This document shows, piece after piece, positions 34,301 through 43,778 of a DNA stretch of 64,000 nt (the first letter of the stretch is position 1; each line of letters begins with the position of its first letter). Source of the stretch: Hygrophila difformis (Eukaryota; Streptophyta; Magnoliopsida; Lamiales; Acanthaceae); assembly GCA_030278955.1 (NCBI GenBank), contig JAOANR010000011.1:32678403-32742402 (forward strand), in the 5' to 3' direction. The position numbers and the translations under genes were made by a program. Under the pieces are notes generated by a model. It had not been told where the DNA came from. It did not search any database and saw nothing but the letters and a program-made list of their open reading frames with translations.

Positions 34301-37300
34301 AATGACTCTCCTTCCCCGACTCTTTGACAACGTGATCTTTTGTTTTTGGCAATCGATCACGGCTTTATATTGGGTTAGCCAATCCATTCCTAGTATGACG
34401 TCAAAATCCTGTAGTTCGAATTCTACTAAGTTCGCGAAAAACTCTACGTTCTTTATAACTATCGGAATTCCGTTATATCGCTTAGAGCATGATACTACCT
34501 TTCCCGATGGAAGTTGAATCCCTAAGTTAATCAGTTCGCACTTAGGTAGATCTAGTTCAGGTAAGACTCTAGATGATATTATCGAACAACTAGCTCCTGA
34601 GTCAAACAGAACTCTAAGGGGTGTACTCAAGACATGGAACGTACCTCCCATTACGTCCCCTTGCATAGGCACATCTGCCTCATTGATGACATTCAATCGC
34701 CCCATTGGACGTCCCGGGTTGCCTTGCTGATCCCGGTTCGGGTTCTGATTCTGTTGCTGATTTGGATTCTGTGGGGGACGTTGATTCTGATTGAGATTCT
34801 GGTTCTGAGGGGGTCTATACCCCTGGTTGTTTCCATTCCGTCCATCCTGGTTGCGAGGCTGAGTTGGCCCCGTGCCTAAATCCTCTCTCTTGGTGATGTT
34901 TTCCAGTCGAGTGCGGCACTCATTCGCCATGTGGCCGTTGCGACCACACCTGTAGCAGGCGCCCTGTTGGGGGCACCCTCTGGCCAAATGAGGCCTGCCG
35001 CATCTCGGGCAAGGTGGTACTGGGTTACCCCGGAAAAGGGTTCTATCGTCATATCCTCTGTTGTTGTTTTGAGGGGGTCTGTTCAGATCTCCCCGAAAGT
35101 TGTTCCCTACAGCATTGTTTCCGGAACGGTTGTCTCTACCCCTCTTATCCTGACCCTGAGATCCTCGGCTGGGTTCTCCACTCACTTTCCTTTTTAGTTG
35201 TTGCACCCTTGCAACAGCTACCGCACGATCATACACCGATTGCAGGTCTGGGTATGGGACGCCAGTGATCACCTCTCGTATAGCCAAGTTTAGCCCCATT
35301 TCAAATTTCTGTGCCTTCTCCACGTCTGTCGGCACGAGTCTCGGTGCGAAACGCACCAACTCCTTGAAACGGGTGTAATATTCTTGGACTGTTTGCCCTC
35401 CTTGCTTCAGAGATAAGAATTCCTCGTACATGGCGGACTTTGTGCTCATGGGATAAAAGCGATCCCTGATCAGACTCATGAATTCTTCCCAAGAATAGGG
35501 TTCTTCGTCCTCAGCTAGCTTATCTTGCATGGCACGCCACCAGTCATCCGCCTCCCCTCCGAGATAGTACGATGCCACAGGCACCTTCTCGCCAATTGGG
35601 CACTTCACCGCGTTTAGTAGCTTGTCGAAGGTTCGGATCCATTCTTCAAGTTTGGCCGGGTCCTCTTCTCCGGCGTAGTTCGGCGGACGATACGAGTTCA
35701 CCATAGCTAGGTAGTTAATGCGGGCCTCGGGTGGAGGTACCGCAGCGGCCTGGCCTTGGTTCACATGCGCGTTTCCTATCGCGATGAGAACCTCTTCTAG
35801 AGTCCGTAGGCGCGCGTCCATGTTGTTTGGCATGGGGTTTGCCGGCTCCTCTTGAGCGTGTACCCCTTCGCCGGGTATGGGCATTTCTGGTTGCATAGGG
35901 GTTTCGTTGGTGTTTGGAGTAGTGGGCTGAGCGCGTGCTCTTCCTCTCGGTGCCATGCTGTTGCAAGAACAAGAGAGTTTAGATTCTTTTGTTGAAGTAT
36001 TATGTAATACTTAGGAAATAATTTGACTAAATAAATGGCGATATCGACAGGTATCAGTTCTGTTGGAACCTGTTAGTATAGGTTGTTGGGGTTTAACGTA
36101 TTGTTTGTTGTTATTCGGGGTTGGTTCTACTTACTGCTTCGTTTTTGTTTTGTTTATTGTTATTATTATTATTATTATTATTATTTTTTTTTTTCGTGAA
36201 CAGTAACCTGTTCAGGGTTTTTTTTTTTTTTTTAAGACCCTAGGGTTCAGGGTTTAGGGTTTAGGGTTTAGGGTTGGAGATACCCTTGTCCGATAATTAT
36301 CTCTATACAAAGTATATTTATATATATTTACTACTTGTATTTTTGTTTAGTTGTTATCTATAGGTCATTGATTATTATTAACTTGTTCGTTTGTTTGATC
36401 GGGTTTTAGTAGGGTATTCGAAGAGAAGTAATTTAATTAAAATGTAAGGAATACTTTAAATATAATTGTATAAAATAAATGCTTGTAGATTTATTACTTA
36501 AGAGAAAATTTTTCAGCTGTTTACAAGCATTCGTAACAGGAATGAAATAGTAGTGTTGGTACTAGTTTGAAAAAAAAAGAATATAGATAGTAGTGCATCA
36601 GTATGGGCTCCAAGTCTAGAGGGTAGGGGTAGGTACATCCTCGATGGGATCGTCCTCGTCGCTGGATACGTCAATAGCAATGGGTGTCCCCACCGGGCTC
36701 GGGCTCGGAGGAAATATGTCAGCCTCTAGGCCTAGCAGCTCAGCTGCTAAGTGTCCTAATTGCATCATCCGTTCGTTGTCCTTGTTTTGGAGTGTGACCA
36801 CTTGGGTTTGGAGTTTGGCGACTTGGGCCTTGAGTTGGGTTATTTCCTGATGGTCAGCCTCCCTAAGATGTCTCAAATAGTCCACGTTATTCTCTAGGTG
36901 CCCCACTCGAGCCTTGAAGTGATTGACATGCTGTTGGGATTCGAGGTATGCGTTGGTCAGTTTCATCATCAGATTAGTCATGTTCGCGTTGGGTTCGGCC
37001 ATCTAATGTCAACAAGGAGGTTAGAGTTAGAGTATGTTTCGAATATAAGTCATGATATGCAGGAATTTAAATCTATATGAATATGCACATGCAATCCCCC
37101 CAAAAATTAATCTTAGTGTATTTAATCATGGGTGAAAAAAAAGTTGGGCCTATATTGGGCCAAAATAATAGTTTGGACTTTAAAAAGTAAAAACATGGGT
37201 ATTGGGTCGAAATGGTTGGGCTTAAAATAAATAATTATAAATATTGGGTCAAAATAATTTAACCCCCTTTGGGCTCAAAATATTATACTACTTGGGTAAG

Positions 37301-40300
37301 AAAATTTTTGGGCTCAAATTTTGGGCTAAAAATAATAATACTAGTAGTCTTTAAAATAATAATGATGATAATAAATTTAAAAATAACACTTAGTTCAAAG
37401 TATTTTAAAATAATAATAATAGTAGCTTAAAAATATTCCGGGCTCTGATACCAACTTGTAACACCCCGGATTTGATAACCCAGGCCGGGATGTCACCGCC
37501 ACATCTCTCTAGCAAGACACGGACTCTCCGAGCTTGCCAAAGAGATGCAAGGCTATAGGTATTGCAAAAAGATTTAAAACAAGTCCGGAATCTATGTAAA
37601 ATTAATAAGTGTCATCCACACATATAGTAGTAAATATATTTTGCAGCGGAAAAATGTAAATGGGCCGACATGGCCAAAACTCGGGATTTACATGCCCGTT
37701 ATGCAAGTATCGTAAAAAGCAAACAAACAATGTTTAATAATCCATCCCCAATGCACATGCTATGCATCATCTCCGTACTCTGAAATAAAAAGAGAATACA
37801 ATAATTTTATCAGTATATAAAATACTGAGTAAGTCGATCCTAACATAGAAATAAAGGGATTTAATTAGATAATTTAAAATTTCACTCCTAACATGCATTC
37901 ACAAAATTTAAAGGAAATAATAATTTTAATTGTGTATTTAAACATGCATCTAATCTACAATAATAATTTAGTCATGCCATGAAATTTAAAGACATAATTT
38001 AAATGCATAATTTTAAGACATGCAAAAATAAATAAATACTTAAAAACATTAAATCTTTTATTTCCCCCGTTACGAAACCATTTCTCAGTGTTTTGTATAG
38101 CCGGTGATCCGGCGGCCGCAGCCGTGTCGTAAGTATCTTGTATAGCCGGTGATCCGGCGGCCGCAGCCGTATCTGCCATACCCAGTAACACTCCGGAGCC
38201 TCGAGAAATCCATACGGACAACCCGAGAGAGTAGGCCATGTATCTCCCGCCAACTGGCGTAATATTTCATCAAATTCTCTCGTCCATTATAGGCCCGTAG
38301 AGAAAAGGCTAGAGGGGCACCCTGCAGAGCACTCACCCTCCACCAAGTATCTCATGTATCGTTTAGATTTAATGTATCGGGGTTTTTCAAAAGTGTAGAT
38401 GTATCGTGTTTCAAATCTTTGACCGTTTGTTTCGAAATTTCAAAACTCTTCGATTTAAAAGTATCTTGGCGTCACAGTTTGCGCCTTTCTCATTTAAAAA
38501 TCCGTTTCAAGCCCGAAAATTCTGAAATCTTCACACTTCATGCAAAACACCCTAACGAACAACTTTCGTGTTTTAACTTTTTCGAAATAAGTTGAGGAAA
38601 CATGTCAAAAATCGATTTTACTATGCAATCAGAAATCTGTCCGAACTCAGGTTTGACACAGTTCAAAATCTCGACTTTTTAACATATCAAATGGACTCCA
38701 AAAATTCTGAAATTTAATATGCACATACTAGACATGATTATCTACAACTTTCATTTAGATTGTAAAGATCAAATCGGACTAGAAATTATAGAAATAAATT
38801 CACTAAGTTCGAACATGTTCATAGACAGATTTCCACACGTTTTGTCAAAACAGTTTCTTTTCGATGCGATTTAAAATAGCAAACGTTAACGAAAATGGCT
38901 GAAATTTTTACACAACCTAGATTTATGTGTTAGGATTAAAAGTCTAGTTTTGAGTTTTTCGGATTGAATCCTCGAAATATGGGTTTTTGGCCGATTACAG
39001 AAACTGCGCAAGATGGGGTTTTTAAGTTTGATTTTTACGTTTCGTTGCATTACACCTATACCGGACGCCCCGAAATCACCCGTATTGATATGGAAGGCTC
39101 AACTTACAGTGATAGAGAGGTTTGGGTCGTCCTAAGGTCGCAGGCTCGTCCAAAATCCTACGAACGGATCTCCTCAACGTCAAGCTTCCGACTTTGGCCA
39201 CGATTTCGAATCGGACGAAGAAATCCAATGTTAGATCAAGTTTTCGGGTTCAAAAACTTAAATAGAACTCTAAGAACGATTTACCACAGATTTGAATACA
39301 AGGAATCTTGTATTCAACGCCTCCTTCGTCGGTTTTCGTTGCCGGGAAGTGATCGGAAAGTCGTCGGAAAGTGTTTTGGCTTTGGAGAGAGTTGTGAGGG
39401 TTTGAGAGTGATTGGTGACTGATGAGAATGGGGGAGAGGCTGCCCTAGGCCGCCTAAAGGCTTCCCCCTTCGGCCAAAATCCGCTTTGCAAAGTCGGGAG
39501 GTCGAATTATGGTAAGAAATCGCCGAAAACGCGCAAGTTGCCAAAACCTGTAGGGCCACGCGGGGTTGGCGCGCCTTTTAGCCAAACCCCGCCCGGCCAG
39601 CGCGCGACTCGCCTGGACTGCGGTCCGGGCGGGTCCGTGCGATCCGATCCGTCGGGTCTTTTCTCCTCTCTTTCGGACTTCTATCCTTCCCCGTTTTCGC
39701 GCTCGATTTGTCCGGGTCATTTCCGGATTATGCTTCTCGTCATAAATTTATTTCGTATCACTTCGATTTCATGCTTGAAATCCTAAGACCGTCGGTTTTG
39801 GTCCGTCGGGTTCTAATTCGTCGTCCTTTGACTTCCGTGCATTTCCGCGTCTACGGGTTTTCGGAAACAAAACCTTCTCTCCTATTGGATTAATTCCTAT
39901 TTTTATATTCTAAAATTTACGGGTATTACATGATTAACGACGGCGATGTGAGCAGGATGTGCACTTTGAATAGGGCAAAAGGGCAGACATTTGGGAAGAT
40001 GAAGGTGATGAATCGCGAACCTGCAAACAAGAGGGCAAGGTAGTGTTCTGCTAAAAACCCTAGAAGATGGTTGTGATGTAATGGCATGTGTCGTTGGTTT
40101 TATACTTTTGTGCGCACATTGGTATTGTTATGTCTACTATTGGTACTCTGTAGTTTGTAGATTGGTGTTTATGAATTTTTCGTTTATGTGCACACCAGTG
40201 TTGTTAAGAATAGAGCGAATGCCTTGTTAGTGATTGTAAACATTTTTGACTGATGCATTGCATTGGACACGGATTTAGACATACAGATGATGACTATCCT

Positions 40301-42572
40301 GGTATTGAATGAATATTTTGTAGTAGTAGTGACGTTTTCGGTATTTGCTGCAACAACATTGGTATGAAAAAACTTCATTATGGTATACACACGCTTTACT
40401 GAACGTTGTAATACATTTCATGCTACTAGTATTGTATGAATAGGTTCACGGTACATATGACCGATTTCGTATGAATAGGATCATGTATTCTATAAATTGT
40501 GCTGCAGGACGGATATGGAAGCAGATGAGGAATTCGACAACGAAGAAGAAGAGGACGACGAAGATGTAAGAGTCCTATGGGCCAATGCAATCAGAGGCGA
40601 AGGACAGAAATTCAAAGATGCCGAACAGTTTCGGAAGGTCCTAAAAAATCATTGTGTTGCAGTCCGTCGTGGATTCAAGTACGTGCACAACAATAAGAAG
40701 AAAGTTCAGGTGAAGTGCTCCATGGAGTACTGTGATTGGCGAATTTATGCATCGCGCCACAAATCCGATGAGTCGTTCGCGATTCGCACATGTACTTTGA
40801 TGCACGATTGTGGTGTGAACAATCTACAATCAAGAGTACACCCAAAGGCGAATGCACCATGGGTTGCTGCATTTGTCAAGGAGAAATTGAGGCGGGACCC
40901 ACACTATACTCCGAACCATACAGTGGATGCTATTCGCGCTGCGTTCAAAGTGGATATCAGCTATCGCACGGCCTGGAGCGCGAAGGAGGTGGCGATGAAG
41001 GAACTACATGGGGACGATTATTACTCATTCAACAAAATACGGATATTTTGCAATAGGCTTCTAGCGTCGAACCCAGGAAGTGTTGCGGATTTAGAGATTT
41101 TTGAAGGTACCAAAAAATTTAGGAGGGTCTTCATAGCAATTGCAGCATGCGTGGATGGTTTCAGGAGAGGGTGTCGGCCCCTTATCGAGCTTGACGGCAC
41201 CCATATTAAAACAAAGTGGAAAGGGCAGGTACTGGCCGCTGTGGGGAAAGATGGAGAGGGCGGCTTTATTACATTAGCATTTGCAGGTACAAAGTTAGTT
41301 ATTGATGCAATTGAACACTGTTGTTTTACCTTACAAGGTTGGTGCTTACTGTTATATGTGAATATATTGGTTGTGTTTGTGATTATGGCTTTGATGTAAT
41401 AGTTGTCGATGCGGAGACGGATGAGAACTGGGAATGGTTCTGCACGAAGCTGAAGGGCGTCCTTGAAGGGGGCAATGAACGGGTGTCTTGGGTTGGGTGG
41501 ACGTTTTCCAGCGACCGGCACTCCGGTTTGATGAAATCTATTCCAAGTGTGTTCACTGGGAGTAATCATTCAGTATGCGTTCGACACCTTGTGGAGAATT
41601 TCAAAAAGGAGGTAACAGTGGTCTGTGTGTTATTGTGCTAATTCGTTATGGTATAGGTTCTGTAGAACTCCGGTATCATGATGTATATTGTTTATTACAT
41701 TTTGGGCTTCGTGACAGGTGCTGAGGAAGTACCCATACAAGGACAAAAATTACTGGACAGGGGTATTCAAGGCTGCTGCATATGCGGCAACTTACGACGA
41801 GATGGTCATGCATCTGAATTCCATACTTCAAGCAATGCCCGCTTCAGCTGCGTTCCTTCAAAATGCTGATCCTCGTCAGTGGGCGAATTCGGTGTTCCCC
41901 GGCAACAAATGGGGCGTAATGAACACGAATCTTGTCGAGAGTTGGAATTCTTGGATCAAGAAGGCCAGACACCTGCCGCCAAGTGTAATGCTTGATAAAA
42001 TCCGTATGCAGATCATGAAGATGATGAATGAGAAGCGAGAGGCAGGTGCTCGAATGATTGGAAAACTGTGTCCGGCCCCAGCAAAAATACTGAATAGGAA
42101 TTACAATGCATCTGGTGATATGGATCTGCAGCGGGCGGCGGGTTCGTTGTTCGAGGTTCGTGACCATGGTAAAATACATGCTGTGGATGTGGATCAGATG
42201 ACGTGTACGTGCGGGTATTGGCAATTACTGAGGATCCCATGCAAGCACGGGTGCGCAACAATCGAGCAAATGCATGGTAACATTTACGATTACTGTGATC
42301 CGTTTTACACTGTTGAGTACTACAGGGCAACGTACGATGGGGTGATCTATCCTCTTTTTATGGAAAGTGATAACGTGGGTGGTGGGATTGAGGAGGAATT
42401 CGTGCTGCCTCCAGATGTTCGTGTGCAGCCGGGCCGCAGGAAGACACGTCGGATACCATCCCAGACCGAGACGGGCAGGGCAAGATGCTCGCTGTGCAGA
42501 AGGGGTGGGCATAACAGAGCGACCTGCAAGGAAGCACACCGGTACACGCAGCACATAGACCCACTTATCTGA
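31368..42572 (+). CDS. MURA-type Mutator transposase, split by a retrotransposon
   Basis: The coding segments are 31368-31601, 39936-40039, 40508-41286, 41403-41611 and 41718-42572. Introns have GT/AG ends, and all joints keep the frame once the insertion at 31602-39935 is removed. The total is 2,181 nt, 726 residues. The N-terminus is a MuDR-type domain (FCHYEGEVHLVRIREADLL, DVYRKVTDKWADV). The catalytic core follows, with LELDGTHIKTKWKG-like LIELDGTHI and FSSDRHSGLMKS (two Asp motifs), then NTNLVESWNSWI. A SWIM zinc finger (CTCGYW...CKHGC) and a CCHC knuckle (CSLCRRGGHNRATC) complete it. It would cut and paste the element in the nucleus. Apart from the inserted retrotransposon I find no stop or frameshift, so inactivation seems recent. 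The second ATG at 31371 is an alternative start. Confidence 0.8.
31597..31601 (+). repeat. Target site duplication, left copy
   Basis: TGATT lies directly before the LTR start at 31602, and again at 39931-39935 directly after the element. This is a perfect 5-bp duplication, typical of gypsy integration. Confidence 0.9.
31602..34077 (-). repeat. Copy 1 LTR (3' LTR in element sense)
   Basis: The boundaries are TGTAACACC at 31602 and GGGTATTACA at 34077. It contains a GC-rich 45-bp tandem pair with GATCCGGCGGCCGC (32239-32319) and a GC-rich island at 33700-33800 in otherwise AT-rich DNA. Plus-strand ORFs such as 33109-33567 lie antisense to the element and are not counted as genes. Confidence 0.9.
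34078..34093 (-). other. Copy 1 polypurine tract
   Basis: The minus strand reads CTTAAGGGGGGTAGAC directly before the LTR TGTAATACCC. This primes plus-strand DNA synthesis. Copy 2 has the identical sequence at 55361-55376. Confidence 0.85.
34283..35956 (-). CDS. Tekay Gag-protease polyprotein, intact
   Basis: The frame is 557 codons from MAPRGRARAQPT. Residues 1-85 are Pro-rich. About 90-270 form the retrotransposon Gag core (YLGGEADDWWRAM, FYPMSTKSAMYEEF, KFEMGLNLAI). About 315-350 hold two zinc knuckles, CPRCGRPHLARGC and CYRCGRNGHMANEC, that bind RNA. A Gln/Asn-rich linker follows. Protease starts near 440 with VLFDSGASCSII and the partner strand VILGMDWL. There are no stops or shifts. 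It is expected to build cytoplasmic virus-like particles and process them. Because pol is deleted directly after it, the element cannot replicate by itself but can supply Gag. Confidence 0.9.
   Translation of the reverse strand: MAPRGRARAQPTTPNTNETPMQPEMPIPGEGVHAQEEPANPMPNNMDARLRTLEEVLIAIGNAHVNQGQAAAVPPPEARINYLAMVNSYRPPNYAGEEDPAKLEEWIRTFDKLLNAVKCPIGEKVPVASYYLGGEADDWWRAMQDKLAEDEEPYSWEEFMSLIRDRFYPMSTKSAMYEEFLSLKQGGQTVQEYYTRFKELVRFAPRLVPTDVEKAQKFEMGLNLAIREVITGVPYPDLQSVYDRAVAVARVQQLKRKVSGEPSRGSQGQDKRGRDNRSGNNAVGNNFRGDLNRPPQNNNRGYDDRTLFRGNPVPPCPRCGRPHLARGCPQQGACYRCGRNGHMANECRTRLENITKREDLGTGPTQPRNQDGRNGNNQGYRPPQNQNLNQNQRPPQNPNQQQNQNPNRDQQGNPGRPMGRLNVINEADVPMQGDVMGGTFHVLSTPLRVLFDSGASCSIISSRVLPELDLPKCELINLGIQLPSGKVVSCSKRYNGIPIVIKNVEFFANLVEFELQDFDVILGMDWLTQYKAVIDCQKQKITLSKSRGRRVITLYPK
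36150..36194. repeat. TTA microsatellite and T-run
   Basis: About nine TTA/ATT units are followed by a T-run in the leader between the small ORF and gag. Copy 2 lacks most of this expansion at the matching site. Confidence 0.85.
36240..36276 (+). repeat. Telomere-type TTTAGGG repeats in copy 1
   Basis: Five 7-bp units (four of TAGGGTT and one CAGGGTT) lie in the leader between the coiled-coil ORF and gag. The matching site in copy 2 has about four units in the complementary orientation, which is the same orientation relative to the element. Confidence 0.85.
36616..37002 (-). CDS. Leader coiled-coil ORF of Tekay copy 1
   Basis: The frame is 128 codons between the primer site and gag. The product starts MAEPNANMTNLMMKL and has a heptad-like coil over about residues 10-85 (LENNVDYLRHLREADHQ, LKAQVAKLQTQVVTLQ). 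It ends in a Pro-rich linker and an acidic tail (DVSSDEDDPIED). I recognise no domain family. The same ORF sits in the same place in copy 2 (49403-49789) and, diverged and longer, in copy 3 (59697-60296). That conservation argues for a real product. A role in Gag assembly, leader RNA handling or an upstream-ORF effect is conjecture. Confidence 0.7.
   Translation of the reverse strand: MAEPNANMTNLMMKLTNAYLESQQHVNHFKARVGHLENNVDYLRHLREADHQEITQLKAQVAKLQTQVVTLQNKDNERMMQLGHLAAELLGLEADIFPPSPSPVGTPIAIDVSSDEDDPIEDVPTPTL
37442..37453 (-). other. Copy 1 primer-binding site
   Basis: TGGTATCAGAGC on the minus strand, three bases after the LTR end, is complementary to the 3' end of the initiator methionine tRNA. 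This is the usual primer of chromoviruses. Confidence 0.85.
37457..39930 (-). repeat. Copy 1 LTR (5' LTR in element sense)
   Basis: It starts TGTAACACC at 37457 and ends GGGTATTACA at 39930. It is nearly identical to 31602-34077; one 2-bp difference (GCGCGAGACTCG against GCGCGACTCG near 39600) and scattered single changes were seen. Confidence 0.9.
39931..39935 (+). repeat. Target site duplication, right copy
   Basis: TGATT matches 31597-31601 exactly. The transposase exon resumes at 39936 in the frame in which it stopped at 31601. Confidence 0.9.
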
Positions 42573-42924
42573 GTGATGGTGGAGGACTCATGATATTTTT
42601 GACCATTTTTGACCACACGACACAGCCGTGTCATTTTGGTGCTGATTGTTTCAGACACTGTGGTATACCACATATTGGCATGTAATATTATTCAAAACAT
42701 GTCTGGTACAGTATTGATTTGATGGGTTGTAATTTTGTATATGGTTTCAGTATTTGAAACGATCCTTCGGACGGATTGTTTCAATACGTGATACCATGTA
42801 AACTGCAAACAAAGTAACTTTCGCAGATTATTATGTAATATTGATGGCTTCATTTTCAATATCGTTGCATGAATTTCATTGGAACTCAAGATTTAGAATG
42901 CTGGTCCTGTTCGCTGTGGTGAGA
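42573..42924. other. 3' region of the transposase gene
   Basis: AT-rich DNA without a coding frame. It follows the transposase stop and probably holds its polyadenylation region. Confidence 0.4.
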
Positions 42925-43480
42925 GTTTATTCGGTGGTCTAGAGTGGTTTCCCATGAACACACCGTCACCATACATAAACTCCACCGGACATAATGGCAT
43001 AGATGTACTCTTCTGTTGAGGCATAGCACCATTCCTACCACAAAGTGTGATTGTCATAATTGGGTTGGCTAATGTGTTGATCCCGCATGGACGAGCATTA
43101 TTTAACATATATAGAGTTATAAGACAATCTTTAGATGGAATTCATGATGTAGAATGCATCTAGTAATGCAAGGATGAAAGTTTATTCGGTGGTGTAGAGT
43201 GGTTTCCCATGAACACACCATCACCATACCTAAACTCCACCGGACATAATGGCATAGATGTACTCTTCTGTTGAGGCATAGCACCATTCCTTCACCACAA
43301 AGTGTGATTGTCATAATTGGGTTGGCTAATGTGTTGATCCCGCATGGACAAGCATTATTTAACATATATAGAGTTATAAGACAATCTTTAGATGGAATTC
43401 ATGATGTAGAATGCATCTAGTAATGCAAGGATGAAAGTTTATTCGGTGGTGTAGAGTGGTTTCCCATGAACACACCACTG
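42925..43480 (+). repeat. Tandem repeat, about 255-bp unit, 2.2 copies
   Basis: The start word GTTTATTCGGTGGT occurs at 42925, 43180 and 43437. The first two units are nearly identical over their whole length; the third breaks off after about 45 bp. Shadow ORFs of about 75 codons in each unit are products of the repetition. It sits between the two convergent Mutator genes. Confidence 0.9.
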
Positions 43481-43778
43481 CCAATACCACTCTGCACTGG
43501 ATATACTGCTAAACTGTACTATTCTACAGAAAGTACCAATACCACTCTGATCCACCACACTGATCCGACTCACATAATGAACATTAGAGAAAATTGCTAA
43601 TACCACAGCGCATTTCATAAAAACGAGCAAAGAACTACAGGTTACGGTCCCATCCGTACTGAATAAAACTAAACCACAACAAAAGGCACATGAATGAGTA
43701 TCTGCGCACAATACATAACATTAGTATCCTTCCAAAACGCAATAATTAATACCGGACATAATAGTTCGATTAGCTACG

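Larger units (their letters stand above)
31602..39930 (-). mobile_element. Tekay-type retrotransposon copy 1, gag-protease only
   Basis: This complete 8,329-bp insertion has LTRs of 2,476 and 2,474 bp, initiator-Met primer site, polypurine tract and TGATT target duplications. The internal region is only 3.4 kb. It holds the leader coiled-coil ORF and an intact Gag-protease, but RT, RNase H, integrase and chromodomain are gone. Compared with copy 2, the deletion joins the end of the protease coding region (near 34300) to the 3' untranslated region (near 34270). By eye the two LTRs differ at about 15-20 sites, so the insertion is young. It is a non-autonomous, GAG-bearing derivative that needs polymerase from elsewhere. 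Confidence 0.9.

Noticed and set aside
34287..35268. Plus-strand ORFs opposite gag-protease of copy 1
   Set aside because: They are complements of an intact 557-codon Gag-protease and recur opposite gag of copy 2.
36240..36276. Possible true interstitial telomere or chromosome-fusion scar
   Set aside because: The same few units occur at the same position of copy 2, so they belong to the retroelement leader.
42925..43480. CRISPR-like or satellite array
   Set aside because: Only about 2.2 units of 255 bp without spacers, in a plant transposon; a simple tandem duplication is enough.
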